Assembly (NCBI RefSeq): GCF_900609065.1
Contig: NZ_UXAU01000021.1
Coordinates: 1 to 60,007 of the forward strand
Direction of reading: 5' to 3'
DNA: 60,007 bases
Source: Arthrobacter ulcerisalmonis
GTDB taxonomy: Bacteria > Actinomycetota > Actinomycetes > Actinomycetales > Micrococcaceae
Below, one piece after another: positions 25,362-34,675 of this stretch; the first letter of the stretch is position 1; each line of letters begins with the position of its first letter. The position numbers and the translations under genes are program-made. Below the pieces are notes generated by a model. It was not told the origin of the DNA. It searched no databases and was given only the letters and a program-made list of their open reading frames with translations.

Positions 25362-26141
25362 ATGGAAATCGTCATCCTCCCCACCCCCGCCGATGTGGCC
25401 CGTAAGGCCGCCGACGCTATCGAGCAGCAGGTCCGCCGCGGCCCGTCCGTCCTGGGCCTCGCCACCGGGTCCACCCCGCTGGGAACGTACGAAGAACTGA
25501 TCGCCCGTCACCGGGACGGCGGCCTGAGCTTCGGCCAGACGCAGGCCTTCCTCCTGGACGAGTACGTGGGACTGCCCACCGAGCACCCGCAGTCCTACCA
25601 CTCAGTGATCCGGGACGAATTCACGGCCAGCGTTGATTTCGCCGCCGACGCCGTGCACGGCCTGAACGGGATGGCCACCGATCCGGAGGCCGAGGCAGCA
25701 CAGTATGACGCCGCCATCGCCGCAGCAGGCGGCGTGGACATCCAGATCCTGGGCATCGGCACCGATGGGCATGTGGGCTTCAACGAGCCAATGTCCTCGC
25801 TCGCCTCCCGCACCCGGATCAAGACGCTGACCCAGCAGACCAAGGAGGACAACGCCCGCTTCTTCGACAGCATCGACGACGTCCCGGACCACGTCCTCAC
25901 CCAAGGCCTGGGCACCATCCGCCAGGCCCGCCACCTGCTGCTGCTCGCCATGGGTGAGTCAAAGGCGGAAGCCATTGCGGCCGCCGTCGAGGGTCCGCTG
26001 GCTGCACTATGCCCGGCGTCGGTACTGCAACTGCACCCGCACGTCACGGTGCTGGTGGACGAGGCCGCTGCCTCGAAGCTGACGCACCAGGACTACTACC
26101 GCGACACGTTCGGACGGAAGCCGGAATGGCAGGGCCTCTAG
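25362..26141 (+). CDS. nagB: Glucosamine-6-phosphate deaminase
   Basis: 259 residues. Family signatures are [15 protein letters not shown] (phosphate-binding loop), the active-site stretch [10 protein letters not shown], and [17 protein letters not shown] with the catalytic His-Glu region. NagB converts glucosamine-6-phosphate to fructose-6-phosphate and ammonia, the last step of GlcNAc catabolism. It is the first gene of nagB-cutC-nagA, behind the GntR operator, and its 3' end overlaps cutC by 16 bases. Confidence 0.92.
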   Translation: MEIVILPTPADVARKAADAIEQQVRRGPSVLGLATGSTPLGTYEELIARHRDGGLSFGQTQAFLLDEYVGLPTEHPQSYHSVIRDEFTASVDFAADAVHGLNGMATDPEAEAAQYDAAIAAAGGVDIQILGIGTDGHVGFNEPMSSLASRTRIKTLTQQTKEDNARFFDSIDDVPDHVLTQGLGTIRQARHLLLLAMGESKAEAIAAAVEGPLAALCPASVLQLHPHVTVLVDEAAASKLTHQDYYRDTFGRKPEWQGL

Positions 26142-26878
26142 CGACTGTTCCGGTCCTGGAACTCGCTGTCGAGGGCGTTTCCGGAGTCCGGTTGGCCGCC
26201 TCCGTTGGCGCAGCCCGGGTGGAATTGTGCGCAGCCCTCTCCGAAACGGAGGGGATCACGCCCAGCATCGGCACCGTGGCACAGGCCTGCGAGATCGGGC
26301 TTCCCGTGCACGTCCTGGTCCGTCCGCGGTCCGGCGATTTCACCTATTCGGCGGCGGAATTCGATGTCCTGGAGCGAGATGTGGTGGCCGTGATCCGTGC
26401 AGGTGCCGTAGGGATCGTGGTCGGCGTGATAGCGGCCGACGGCGGTCCTGACGTCCGTGCCACCCGTCGGCTTGCTGCGGCGGCCCGGGAGCAGTATCCG
26501 GCTGCCGAGGTCACGTTCCATCGCGCGTTCGACACTGTGCTGGCAAGCGGGTTCGACGCCGCGGAGGCTTTGCGGCGGCTGGCGGAATCAGGCGTTGACC
26601 GAGTCCTGACCAGCGGTGGAGCCACCGACTGCGCTGCCGGTCTAGCCACGTTGGGTGAACTGGTGGCCTTGGGTCGGGAGCACGCTCCGTCGGTTCAGGT
26701 CATGGCCGGCGGCGGGGTGACGCCGGAGATCGTTCCAGCGTTGGTGCGCTCCGGCGTCCATGCCGTCCACACGTCCGCGCGGCCGCGGGGACTCGGTGCC
26801 GCTCGCACCGACCAGCCCGACCTGGCATTTGCCCGCAGCATTGCAACAGCCTTGACCCTCGGAGGACCTGTATCGTGA
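26126..26878 (+). CDS. cutC: CutC family protein
   Basis: 250 residues of the CutC TIM-barrel: [56 protein letters not shown] and [10 protein letters not shown]. The family was first linked to copper homeostasis in E. coli, but that role is disputed and its chemistry is unknown. Here it sits between nagB and nagA, overlapping the first by 16 bases and the second by four, so it is co-translated with GlcNAc catabolic enzymes. A carbohydrate-related role is a reasonable inference. Confidence 0.85.
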   Translation: MAGPLATVPVLELAVEGVSGVRLAASVGAARVELCAALSETEGITPSIGTVAQACEIGLPVHVLVRPRSGDFTYSAAEFDVLERDVVAVIRAGAVGIVVGVIAADGGPDVRATRRLAAAAREQYPAAEVTFHRAFDTVLASGFDAAEALRRLAESGVDRVLTSGGATDCAAGLATLGELVALGREHAPSVQVMAGGGVTPEIVPALVRSGVHAVHTSARPRGLGAARTDQPDLAFARSIATALTLGGPVS

Positions 26879-28074
26879 CCACGCACCAGACCCTACGCGG
26901 ACGGATCGTGTCCGCGAGCCTGACCGTGGCTGACGGCATCATCGCGGTGGCGGACGGCGTGATCACCTTTGCCGGTCCGGCGTCGGACTTCACGGGCGAG
27001 GCCGGACCAGCCCAACCCGACCGCATCCTGCTGCCCGGCCTGGTGGACTTGCACTGCCACGGCGCGGTGGGGTCCGACTTTGCCGAGGGATCCGTGGCAG
27101 GTTCCACAGCCGCCGCCAAGTACCTGCACAGCCGCGGCACCACCACACTCCTGGCCAGTGTGGTCACCGGGCCGGCGGAGCAGACCCTCCGCAGCCTGCA
27201 CGTTTTGCGGGATCTGGCCGACCGGGGGGTGATCGCGGGCTCGCACCTGGAGGGGCCGTTCCTGTCCTCGCACCAGTGTGGCGCCCACGAACCCAGCCTC
27301 CTGCGCGCGCCGGACCTGGACTACACAACCTCGTTGCTGGCTGCTGCTGGAACGTCGTTGGCATCGATGACCGTAGCCGCGGAACTGCCTGGGGCTGATG
27401 GGCTGGTGGACCTGCTGACGGAGCACGGCGTCATCCCATCGCTGGGCCATACTGCGGCCGAGACAGAGAAAGCTTCGGCGTTCCTTGCGCGGGCAGCGGC
27501 TGGCTTGGCGGCTGCCTCACCCGCTGGGCAGGACCGCACCAAACCCACCGTGACGCATCTGTTCAACGCGATGCCCAGCCTGCACCACCGCGCCCCCGGG
27601 CCGATTGCGGCGAGCTTGGACGCTGCGCGGGCCGGGAAGGCGGTGGTGGAGCTGATTGCCGACGGCGTGCATCTGGCATCGCAGACCGTGAAGCTGGTGT
27701 TTGACCTGGTGGGGGCTCAGAATATCGTCTTGGTGACTGATTCCATGGCCGCCACCGGGTTGCAGGACGGGCAGTACATGTTGGGTCCGCTTGGCGTCAC
27801 GGTGGACCAGGGCGTTGCCCGGTTGGATACCACCGGCGCGATCGCTGGCGGGACGGCGACGTTGCTGGACGTGGTCGGCTCGGCAGTGTCTGCGGGCGTG
27901 TCGCTGGCGGACGCGGTGATATCGGCCACCTCGGTGCCGGCCTCGGTGCTGGGTCTTACCAAAACTGCCGGTGACCTGCGCGCGGGGATGCCGGCCGACG
28001 TCGTCATCACCAACCCGGACCTCGTCCTCGAAGGCGTTCTGCGGCGCGGCGAGTGGGTGGCAGAACTGCGGTAG
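26875..28074 (+). CDS. nagA: N-acetylglucosamine-6-phosphate deacetylase
   Basis: 399 residues of amidohydrolase fold. Metal and substrate residues are visible in GLVDLHCHGAVG (HxH), GSHLEGPFLS (metal-binding Glu), PSLGHTAAE, TVTHLFNAMPSLHHR and VLVTDSMAATG (catalytic Asp). NagA removes acetate from GlcNAc-6-phosphate and supplies NagB. The GTG start overlaps the cutC stop (GTGA). Confidence 0.9.
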   Translation: MTTHQTLRGRIVSASLTVADGIIAVADGVITFAGPASDFTGEAGPAQPDRILLPGLVDLHCHGAVGSDFAEGSVAGSTAAAKYLHSRGTTTLLASVVTGPAEQTLRSLHVLRDLADRGVIAGSHLEGPFLSSHQCGAHEPSLLRAPDLDYTTSLLAAAGTSLASMTVAAELPGADGLVDLLTEHGVIPSLGHTAAETEKASAFLARAAAGLAAASPAGQDRTKPTVTHLFNAMPSLHHRAPGPIAASLDAARAGKAVVELIADGVHLASQTVKLVFDLVGAQNIVLVTDSMAATGLQDGQYMLGPLGVTVDQGVARLDTTGAIAGGTATLLDVVGSAVSAGVSLADAVISATSVPASVLGLTKTAGDLRAGMPADVVITNPDLVLEGVLRRGEWVAELR

Positions 28075-28167
28075 GTGCTCGCAGGGCTGGGTTCGTCCAA
28101 TCGCTGTAGTATTGCCGGATGCGCCCAGCCGTCCCGCCGGCGCCGATTCAGCGACCAAAGGTTTCTC

Positions 28168-29109
28168 GTGGACTCCATCGAACGGCCCATCGCGCCACTG
28201 CACCCCACCCGCGACGCATTGCTCGCCCTCGTGGTGGGACTCGCCGCGGGCATCATCGGCCTGGCGCCCTGGCTCCTGACCGGCGGCCGGCTCGCCCTGC
28301 AGAATCTCTGGGCCACGGACGTCAGCCCGGACAGCATGCCCCTGGCGCTCCTCCCGCTCAGCCAATACGAAACCACCACCATCGTGGCGCTGATTGCCAC
28401 CGGCGGCGCGCTGGCCGGCGGCGTTTTTCGGATCTGGCGGCCCGTACGACGGCGGCTCGGCCTCGCGCTGGCAGCTACCGGTTTCGTCCTGGTCCAGATT
28501 GTCGCGGCAGCTCAGTCTTTCGCGGTTGTGAATGCCGGGTTGACGCCCGGATCGCAGTCCGAGCTCTACAGCGCCGGGCTGTTGCTGGGCACGGCCGCGT
28601 CCGTGATTGCGGGGGTGGTGGCACTGTTCATGCTCGCAGCCCAGTCCCGGGCTGTGGCCACCTTGGGCGTTGGCCTGATGGCCGTGCCGTTCGTCTCCTG
28701 GTTGGCCTACGGGGTGGCAAACCTGATGGGGCCCACCGGGATGCCCGAGCATCTGTTGACGCTCTGGCGCTGGCTGCCCGCAGTCCTGGTGGGTTTGGCG
28801 TTGGCTTGGTGCGGGGTGAAGCCGGCCGGCCGCGCCGTGGTGTGGGTGCTGAATCTGGTGTTGTTGTGGCTCGTCCCCGCGCTTTTCATCTCTGTGAACT
28901 ATGTCCTGGGAACCCGCGTCCTGCTTGGCGACCTTGAGGAGATGCTGCTGGCGTTCCGGCAGATCTTCGCTGCGTCCTCGGGTCCGGCGGGAGGTGCGGC
29001 ACTGTCAGTGGTCGTGGCGCTTGCGATTGGGCTTGCCGGCACCATCGGCCTGGCCGTATACCGGCGGGCCCGCAACCAGCCGGAGCTGGTTACGGACCCG
29101 CAGGAGTAG
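28168..29109 (+). CDS. Polytopic membrane protein of unknown function
   Basis: About 313 residues from a GTG at 28168 (DSIERPIAPLHPTRDAL). Roughly eight hydrophobic helices alternate with short loops, including LLALVVGLAAGIIGLAPWLL and LLWLVPALFISVNYVLG. The C-terminus is a short polar tail. I recognise no characterised family. It follows nagA by about 90 bp and is convergent with aztD, ending four bases from it, so it may form its own transcript. Confidence 0.6.
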   Translation: MDSIERPIAPLHPTRDALLALVVGLAAGIIGLAPWLLTGGRLALQNLWATDVSPDSMPLALLPLSQYETTTIVALIATGGALAGGVFRIWRPVRRRLGLALAATGFVLVQIVAAAQSFAVVNAGLTPGSQSELYSAGLLLGTAASVIAGVVALFMLAAQSRAVATLGVGLMAVPFVSWLAYGVANLMGPTGMPEHLLTLWRWLPAVLVGLALAWCGVKPAGRAVVWVLNLVLLWLVPALFISVNYVLGTRVLLGDLEEMLLAFRQIFAASSGPAGGAALSVVVALAIGLAGTIGLAVYRRARNQPELVTDPQE

Positions 29110-29113
29110 GGCT

Positions 29114-30328
29114 TTAGTGCCCGCCCAAGGTGATGGCGATTTCGTTCGGCACCACGTCCAGTTCCGCTGAGGCGGAGACCTTGCCGGTGGTCAGGTCCAC
29201 GGCGTGCACGGTCTTGGAACCGGGCTCGGTGACGTAGCCGGTGTTGCCGTTGACCACGATGGCCGGGTGCGCGTCCTGCCACTCGGTGGGTCCCTGCCAC
29301 GGTGCAATCACCGGGAACTCGTTGACGATCTTCCCGTCCTTTGGATCCAACACGTGGATGGAACCATCGGTGGAGAGGATGTAGGCCAACTCCCCCGGAC
29401 CACGGGCAATGTCACGGAAGGTGTACTGGACCGTGTCTGGCAGTTTCACCACGTTGTAGGTGTGCTTTTCCGTGTCAATCAAGGCCACGGAGTTCAGCAG
29501 GTAGCCTTCCGCATCCGGATCATTCTTGTAGTCGCCCACCACAATGGGGCTGGTCTCCGATACGAAGGCGTTCCCCATCCGGCCATAGGTGTCCGGGGCG
29601 GTGAACTTTTCGAACTTCCCGTGATGGAACAGCAGCGCACCGTTTTCGCAGCCGAAGATCACGGCTTCATCGGCCGCCGTGCCTTCACCGTGAATGCCGG
29701 GGCAGTCGCTGCTTTGCGCTACTTCGTCCCAGTGACCGTCGTGGGGTTCCAGTGCCACCGCGCCGCTCCGCGACTTCTTGTCCCCCACCGTGGTCAGGAG
29801 CTTGCCGTCGGAGAGCACAATGGACACGCCGTGATGCGGTGCGGGCGCAGTGTAGGTGCGGGTTTCCGGCAGGGTGGCCCCGGAATTGCCCAGCGCCGTG
29901 CTGTCCAGGATGGTGGTTTTACCCGTTCCATCATCGAAGAGCACCGTGTTCCCGGCATGCCGCACCACATGCCCCGCTGCTGACGCGTCCACCACCAGGT
30001 CGGTGAGCTTGGGGGTGACGGTGTCCAGCAGCTGGAAGCCCGCGGAGGTGGTCACGAACACGTGCCGGCCGTCTCCGGCCGCGTTGAGCCGGGTGAACTC
30101 CTCGGACGGGAACTTCTCGACGACGGCCAGGCTGGTTCCATCCAGCACGCTGATTCCGCCGGGGTAGGAGACGGCGATCCGGCCACCGGTGATTGCCGAA
30201 CCGGCTGACTCTGATGCAGCGGGGCTCGAGCTGGGTGCCCCCGCTGGGGTGGCGCAGGCCGAGAGCAGGAGGGTGAAACCGGCCAGGGCGGCGATTCCAC
30301 CCAGTCGGGCTTTTTGTTGGCGAAACAT
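29114..30328 (-). CDS. aztD: AztD-like zinc metallochaperone lipoprotein (copy 1)
   Basis: About 404 residues from the ATG at 30328 (MFRQQKARLGG), with GAGG upstream. A lipoprotein signal ends at FTLLLSACATP. The body is a beta-propeller-like repeat with histidine-rich edges (APAPHHGVSIV, EPHDGHWDEVAQSSDC, ALLFHHGKFEKF, DAHPAIVVNG), as in AztD, the periplasmic zinc chaperone that delivers Zn to AztC. It is the last gene of the azt operon, next to aztC, and has a paralogue two genes upstream. Confidence 0.78.
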   Translation of the reverse strand: MFRQQKARLGGIAALAGFTLLLSACATPAGAPSSSPAASESAGSAITGGRIAVSYPGGISVLDGTSLAVVEKFPSEEFTRLNAAGDGRHVFVTTSAGFQLLDTVTPKLTDLVVDASAAGHVVRHAGNTVLFDDGTGKTTILDSTALGNSGATLPETRTYTAPAPHHGVSIVLSDGKLLTTVGDKKSRSGAVALEPHDGHWDEVAQSSDCPGIHGEGTAADEAVIFGCENGALLFHHGKFEKFTAPDTYGRMGNAFVSETSPIVVGDYKNDPDAEGYLLNSVALIDTEKHTYNVVKLPDTVQYTFRDIARGPGELAYILSTDGSIHVLDPKDGKIVNEFPVIAPWQGPTEWQDAHPAIVVNGNTGYVTEPGSKTVHAVDLTTGKVSASAELDVVPNEIAITLGGH

Positions 30329-30445
30329 GTGGATCCTCATTTTCTGTTGTGGTGCGGAGTCTGTTGTGGTGCAGGGTTTGTCGGGGTGCAAGGACTGGTG
30401 TGGTGCGAAGTTCGTGGTGGTTCGGCGTTGGCGCAGACGCGGACG

Positions 30446-31375
30446 TCAGGCAGTCAAGCCCTGGACGATCCGCTCAGTGTTAGCGCGCATCATGGCCAGG
30501 TAGGTGTCCGCGCCGCCGCCGGGTTCGGTCAGCGATTCGGTGAAGAGCGCCGCTACTTTGACGTCCACGCCCGCCTCACTGGCCAGCACCTGTACCAGCC
30601 GGTCAGGCTGGGACGATTCGGCGAAGATGGTGGGCACGCCGGCCTCGCGGATCGCCTTGCTGAGGTGGCGCAGGTCCGCGGCACTGGGCGCAGCCAGTGT
30701 GGTGCCGCCGGGAATCACTGCGCCAACCACGCGGAAGTCGAACCGTTTCGCCAGGTAACCAAAAACATGGTGATTGGTCACCAGGGCGCGACGTTCGGCA
30801 GGGATGGCGGCAAACGCCGTCGCCATGTCCGCATCCAGATCCTGAAGTTCGGTGCGGTACGCCGCGGCGCTTGCGGCCAGCTTCCCGGCATCGATTCCAT
30901 CAATGCTGAGCGCAACCTTTTCCAGTGCGTCGACGACGTCGATCACGCCGGCGGGGTCGGTCCAAAAGTGCGGATCAGGCGTTCCCTCGGCGTCGCCGGC
31001 AGCGTAGGGCACGACGTCGATCACCTCGCCTGCCACCAGCGCAGGCGCACCGGCGGCGGTGGCCCGATCGAGGTGTTGTTGCAGCCCCTCCTCCAGGCCC
31101 AGCCCGTTGGAGACCAGCAGGTCCGCGCGGCCCATCTGGGCTGCCTGCTGGGCCGAGATTTCAAACGAGTGCGGGTCAGCGTTGGGCTGCATCAGCGTGA
31201 CCACGTCCACCTGGTCACCCAAAACCTGCTGAGTCACATCCCCCAGAATGTTGGTGGTGACCACCACGGTCGGCTTAGTGGCAGGGGAACCTGCGCTCTG
31301 GGCACAGCCTGTCAGGGGTGCGCTGGCGAGCCCCAGGAGCAGCAGAGCGGTGGCGACCGGCCTGAGCCGCTTCAT
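30446..31375 (-). CDS. aztC: Zinc ABC transporter substrate-binding lipoprotein
   Basis: 309 residues with a lipobox ending LTGCAQS. Cluster A-I binding-protein features are VVTTNILGDVTQQVLGD, the metal histidine regions NADPHSFE and DPHFWTDP, and VTNHHVFGYLAKRF. There is no long His-rich loop as in ZnuA, which fits AztC, where loading is helped by AztD. It captures zinc outside the membrane for AztB/AztA. Its start overlaps the upstream aztD-like gene by four bases. Confidence 0.85.
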   Translation of the reverse strand: MKRLRPVATALLLLGLASAPLTGCAQSAGSPATKPTVVVTTNILGDVTQQVLGDQVDVVTLMQPNADPHSFEISAQQAAQMGRADLLVSNGLGLEEGLQQHLDRATAAGAPALVAGEVIDVVPYAAGDAEGTPDPHFWTDPAGVIDVVDALEKVALSIDGIDAGKLAASAAAYRTELQDLDADMATAFAAIPAERRALVTNHHVFGYLAKRFDFRVVGAVIPGGTTLAAPSAADLRHLSKAIREAGVPTIFAESSQPDRLVQVLASEAGVDVKVAALFTESLTEPGGGADTYLAMMRANTERIVQGLTA

Positions 31376-32730
31376 CTCCCCGTCTCCACGAGGTGGACCG
31401 GGCGGGTGGGCAGCTGCAGCGTTCGGGCCACCCGGGCGTTGTCTGCGTAGTCGATCTCGTAAACCACTCCCTCCGCGGGCGAGCTGACGTAGGCGCGCTG
31501 GGCGTCGACGGTCAGGGTGATCTTGCCAGCGTCGGGGTTGGCGAGGGACGCGGCCAGCACCGGTCCGGTGCTGGCGATCCGCTCCTTGGTGCCGGCGTCA
31601 TAAACCTGGACTGTGCCGTCGGTACCGACCGCAACCACGTGCTTATCGGCGTCGTCCACTGCTGTTCCGGCCAGCAGCGGCGTCTCGGTGGGCAGCCACT
31701 CCCAGCTGCGCTGCCGGGTGTTGAGCAGCCACAGCCCGGCATCGGTGCCGCGGCCGGCAACGGTGGGCCGACCTTTTCGCGCGTCGAAGGCGGTGGCGGG
31801 CGCGGCGGATGCATCGGCTGGATACGGGATGCGCGTCAGGACGGGAGTATCGCCGTCGAGGGTGGCGAGCACCGCACCATCGGCGCAGCCGATCACCACG
31901 CCCACCCTGGTGGTGATGGTGCCTGCCGCATCGGGGCACGGCGTGGCGGCGAGTTCCTTGCCGGTGGCATCAACGGCGCGAACCCGTGCCGCTTTGCCGT
32001 CGTTGCCACCCTCGGATGCCCCGGCGGCCGCGGTCACCAGCGCGCCGGTTCCCAGCGGAGCAATGATGCCCTGGTGGGGCTCGACGTCGAGGCGCAGCGA
32101 CTCCGCGATCCGGCCCTCCGATAGCGCGGAGTTCTCAAGCAGGACGGCCGTTCCCGTGTCTGGGAAGAAGAGTCCCGTGCTGCCCGCTGTGGAAAGCGGG
32201 CCGGTGGCCACGGTGGCGGTCCCGGCACCCTCAACCCGGCCCAGCATTTTTGGCTCCGCGCGGTAGTAGTGGAAGTGGTCCACGTGGTCCCAGGTCCAGG
32301 CGCCGCTGTCGAGGATGTCGACGCCGGAACTGTTGGCGGCGAAGACGTACCGTCCGTCGGTGCTTACTCCGGTGGCTGGCTGGACTGCGCCCAGGTTGGT
32401 TTCGGTGCCGTTGAGGAGGTCCAGCATGCTGGTGTTTCCGCTGGCATCCACCCCCACGAGGTGGAGCTGCGGTTCGGCAACCTCAGCTGCGCCGGTGATC
32501 TGGCCGTGCCCGGACGAGGCGTCGGCTTCGCCCGATTCTGTGCCCGCCGCGGTGCTGGACGCCGCAGTGCCCGGCTCTGCCGCGGGACTGCCGCACCCGG
32601 CCAAGACGGTGCAGGTGACGATGGCACCGGTCAAGACAACACCCGAAAGTGGACGGCGGGAAAAGAATTGGCGGGGATCCCGCGCGGCATTGGCGGGCTG
32701 GCCGGTGGACTGTGAACTGCTGAGTTTCAT
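31372..32730 (-). CDS. aztD: AztD-like zinc chaperone lipoprotein (copy 2)
   Basis: 452 residues from the ATG at 32730, two bases after the aztB stop. A long N-terminus leads to a lipoprotein signal ending VLAGCGSPA. The remainder is a propeller-like protein alignable by eye to copy 1: VSTDGRYVFAANSSGVDILDSG, WDHVDHFHYYRAEPK, DVEPHQGIIAPLGTGAL and AGTITTRVGVVIGCADGAVL. It keeps histidines (VDHFHYY) for a metal site. It is longer than copy 1 and lies between aztB and aztC. Confidence 0.72.
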   Translation of the reverse strand: MKLSSSQSTGQPANAARDPRQFFSRRPLSGVVLTGAIVTCTVLAGCGSPAAEPGTAASSTAAGTESGEADASSGHGQITGAAEVAEPQLHLVGVDASGNTSMLDLLNGTETNLGAVQPATGVSTDGRYVFAANSSGVDILDSGAWTWDHVDHFHYYRAEPKMLGRVEGAGTATVATGPLSTAGSTGLFFPDTGTAVLLENSALSEGRIAESLRLDVEPHQGIIAPLGTGALVTAAAGASEGGNDGKAARVRAVDATGKELAATPCPDAAGTITTRVGVVIGCADGAVLATLDGDTPVLTRIPYPADASAAPATAFDARKGRPTVAGRGTDAGLWLLNTRQRSWEWLPTETPLLAGTAVDDADKHVVAVGTDGTVQVYDAGTKERIASTGPVLAASLANPDAGKITLTVDAQRAYVSSPAEGVVYEIDYADNARVARTLQLPTRPVHLVETGR

Positions 32731-32732
32731 TG

Positions 32733-33629
32733 CTACTTTCCGGGGAGGGACATGGGGCGGGCAGAAACGAGGCTGGAGGCATCGGCGGGCGAGGTTGCTG
32801 CCGCCCGGCGACGGCTCACCTGGGCCGCCAGCCCGGAGACTGCAGCGAGGGCAATGGCAGCGGCGGCAATCGATGCCCCAGCGGCCGTTCCCGCATACCA
32901 GGAGCACAACAGGCCCAGCAGTACCGCAAGGATTCCGAAGGCGGCAGCAACGGCCATGCGCAGGGGGATACTGCGGGTCCACGGACCGGCGGCGACGGCG
33001 GGCGCCAACAGCAAACCCACCACCAGCAGCGACCCCACGGCCTGGTAGGAGGCCACCACGGCGAGGGTCACCAGGCCCACCAGCGCCACCTGGGCGAGCT
33101 GTGGCCGGAGCCCCAACGCCGTCGCGATCCGCGGGTCGAAGGCCGCGGCAACGAAACTGCGATGCAGGGTCACCACCACCAGCAGCGCAACCGCCGCTGC
33201 GCCCAGGAGACCCAGCAGGTCGGCGTCGTCAATGGCCAAAATGTCGCCGAAAAGCATTGCTGTGGCGTCCGTGGCGAAGGAGCGCGAGGAGGAGACGATG
33301 ATGACGCCGAGCGAGAGCATGGCCACGAAGAGCAGGCCAATGCTGGTGTCGTAGGAGAGCCGGCCGCGGCGTTGCAGGAGGCTGATCAGGGCGCTCATGG
33401 CGATGGCGCTGACCGCGCCGCCTACGATCACCGGTGCACCCGCCACCGTGGCAAGCGCGACGCCGGGCAGCATGCCATGGCCGATCGCCTCACCAAGGAA
33501 TGCCATGCCACGGATGACCACCCAGGTTCCTACGAGGCCGCAAATGAGCGCGACGAGGGCGCCGCCGAGGAGGGCCCGGAGGAAGAAGTCAGCGGTAAAG
33601 GGGTCTATCAGCCAATGCACGGACCCCAC
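32733..33629 (-). CDS. aztB: Zinc ABC transporter permease
   Basis: 298 residues with about eight to nine hydrophobic helices, in the ABC-3 metal permease family. Landmarks are FLRALLGGALVALICGLVGTWVVIRGMAFLGEAIGHGMLPGVAL read in order, SIGLLFVAMLSLGVI and YQAVGSLLVVGLLLAPAVA. It forms the membrane channel for zinc with AztA. It is the first gene of the leftward azt operon, divergent from aztA. Confidence 0.85.
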   Translation of the reverse strand: MGSVHWLIDPFTADFFLRALLGGALVALICGLVGTWVVIRGMAFLGEAIGHGMLPGVALATVAGAPVIVGGAVSAIAMSALISLLQRRGRLSYDTSIGLLFVAMLSLGVIIVSSSRSFATDATAMLFGDILAIDDADLLGLLGAAAVALLVVVTLHRSFVAAAFDPRIATALGLRPQLAQVALVGLVTLAVVASYQAVGSLLVVGLLLAPAVAAGPWTRSIPLRMAVAAAFGILAVLLGLLCSWYAGTAAGASIAAAAIALAAVSGLAAQVSRRRAAATSPADASSLVSARPMSLPGK

Positions 33630-33641
33630 CGTACATCTAAT

Positions 33642-33656
33642 TGAGATTCATTATCA
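33642..33656. promoter_or_regulatory. Zur box between aztB and aztA
   Basis: TGAGATTCATTATCA, read on the minus strand as TGATAATGAATCTCA, matches the actinobacterial Zur pattern TGAAAATGATTTTCA at 12 of 15 positions. It lies in the 46-bp gap between the divergent aztB and aztA genes, so one Zur dimer could shut off both operons in zinc-replete cells. Confidence 0.65.
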
Positions 33657-33675
33657 AAAAGGCTTAGACTGACTC

Positions 33676-34317
33676 GTGCTCACTTCCGAAACTGCCCTGC
33701 AGGCCCGCGGCCTCCACTTCAGCTTCGGCCAACAAACCGTGTTGACCGACGTGGACGTGGACCTCACCTGGGGTACCGTCACGGCCATTGCCGGGGCCAA
33801 CGGGGCGGGCAAATCCACCCTGCTCGAGTTGCTCGCGGGAGTCCGCAAGCCCGCCAGCGGTTCAGTGGACCGGGCCGATGAGGTCGCGTTGGTGGTCCAA
33901 CGCATCGCGGCGCCCGACACCCTGCCTCTCACCGTGGCCGACGCGGTCGCGATGGGTACCTGGGGAACGCGAAAGCGGGGCCGGGTGACGTTGAGCCGGT
34001 CCGACCGGCGCGCCAGGATCGCCGAAGCACTGGAGCGGGTGCGCCTCGCGGATCTCGCCAACCGCCCCTTCACCGAGCTATCCGGTGGACAGCGCCAGCG
34101 GGCCTTGATCGCGCAAGGCCTGGCCCGGCAGGCGAGGATTTTTTTACTCGACGAACCTGCCACCGGGCTCGACGCCGAGAGTCGCGACCGTACCCGCACC
34201 ATCCTGCAGGCAGAAGCGGACCGGGGTGCCGCCGTCGTCTGCGTCAGCCACGATCCGGAGGCGATCGCGGCGGCAGACGCTGTGGTGATGCTCGGCGGCG
34301 GCCGACGGGTCGATTAA
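33676..34317 (+). CDS. aztA: Zinc ABC transporter ATP-binding protein
   Basis: 213 residues from a GTG at 33676. Walker A GANGAGKST, signature ELSGGQRQRALIAQGLARQ and Walker B IFLLDEPATGLD are intact. It is shorter than many ABC ATPases, as is usual for metal importers of this type. It energises AztB. It is transcribed away from the other azt genes, sharing their Zur-boxed promoter region. Confidence 0.85.
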   Translation: MLTSETALQARGLHFSFGQQTVLTDVDVDLTWGTVTAIAGANGAGKSTLLELLAGVRKPASGSVDRADEVALVVQRIAAPDTLPLTVADAVAMGTWGTRKRGRVTLSRSDRRARIAEALERVRLADLANRPFTELSGGQRQRALIAQGLARQARIFLLDEPATGLDAESRDRTRTILQAEADRGAAVVCVSHDPEAIAAADAVVMLGGGRRVD

Positions 34318-34422
34318 AGCGCAAGCGCCAGGAGACAACGACCGCGCCCAAGAGCTACCTTTCTCACCGTCGGCCGCCCAAGCTAATGGTGAGTAAGTTC
34401 CGCCCCGCCGTGTAGCCCACGT

Positions 34423-34576
34423 TTAGAGTTCGGCTTGCAGCTCGGCCAGACTTACACGGTGGCCGTCATCCTCCGTGGCGGGTAATCTGCACACGTTCGT
34501 GACCATAATTCGCTTTATTAACGAGGTCTGGCAAGTGTTCGCGGAAGGCCCCGATAGTGACGGAGTTCGGGGCATC
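34423..34576 (-). pseudogene. Relic of a Phd/YefM-type antitoxin
   Basis: In the gap between aztA and map the minus strand encodes NSVTIGAFREHLPDLVNKAN then YGHERVQITRHGG, which is the Phd/YefM antitoxin core (E.R..L..LV..A..G...I.ITR.G). The frame then hits TGA. After a shift, the strand ends in HRVSLAELQAEL, the expected VSxxEL tail. No start codon and no toxin gene remain. The rest of the 34318-34675 gap shows nothing else recognisable. Confidence 0.55.
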
Positions 34577-34675
34577 CGGCGGCTATGGTGGAAACTGTGA
34601 CGAACTGGCCGGGCATGGGTCGCCCCAGCGCCAGGATCACTCGAACTTTGTTGGCTGTACGCAGGGAGATGCCCC

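Noticed and set aside
27517..28752. A 411-codon minus-strand open frame
   Set aside because: It covers nagA and the downstream membrane-protein gene in antisense; no recognisable protein.
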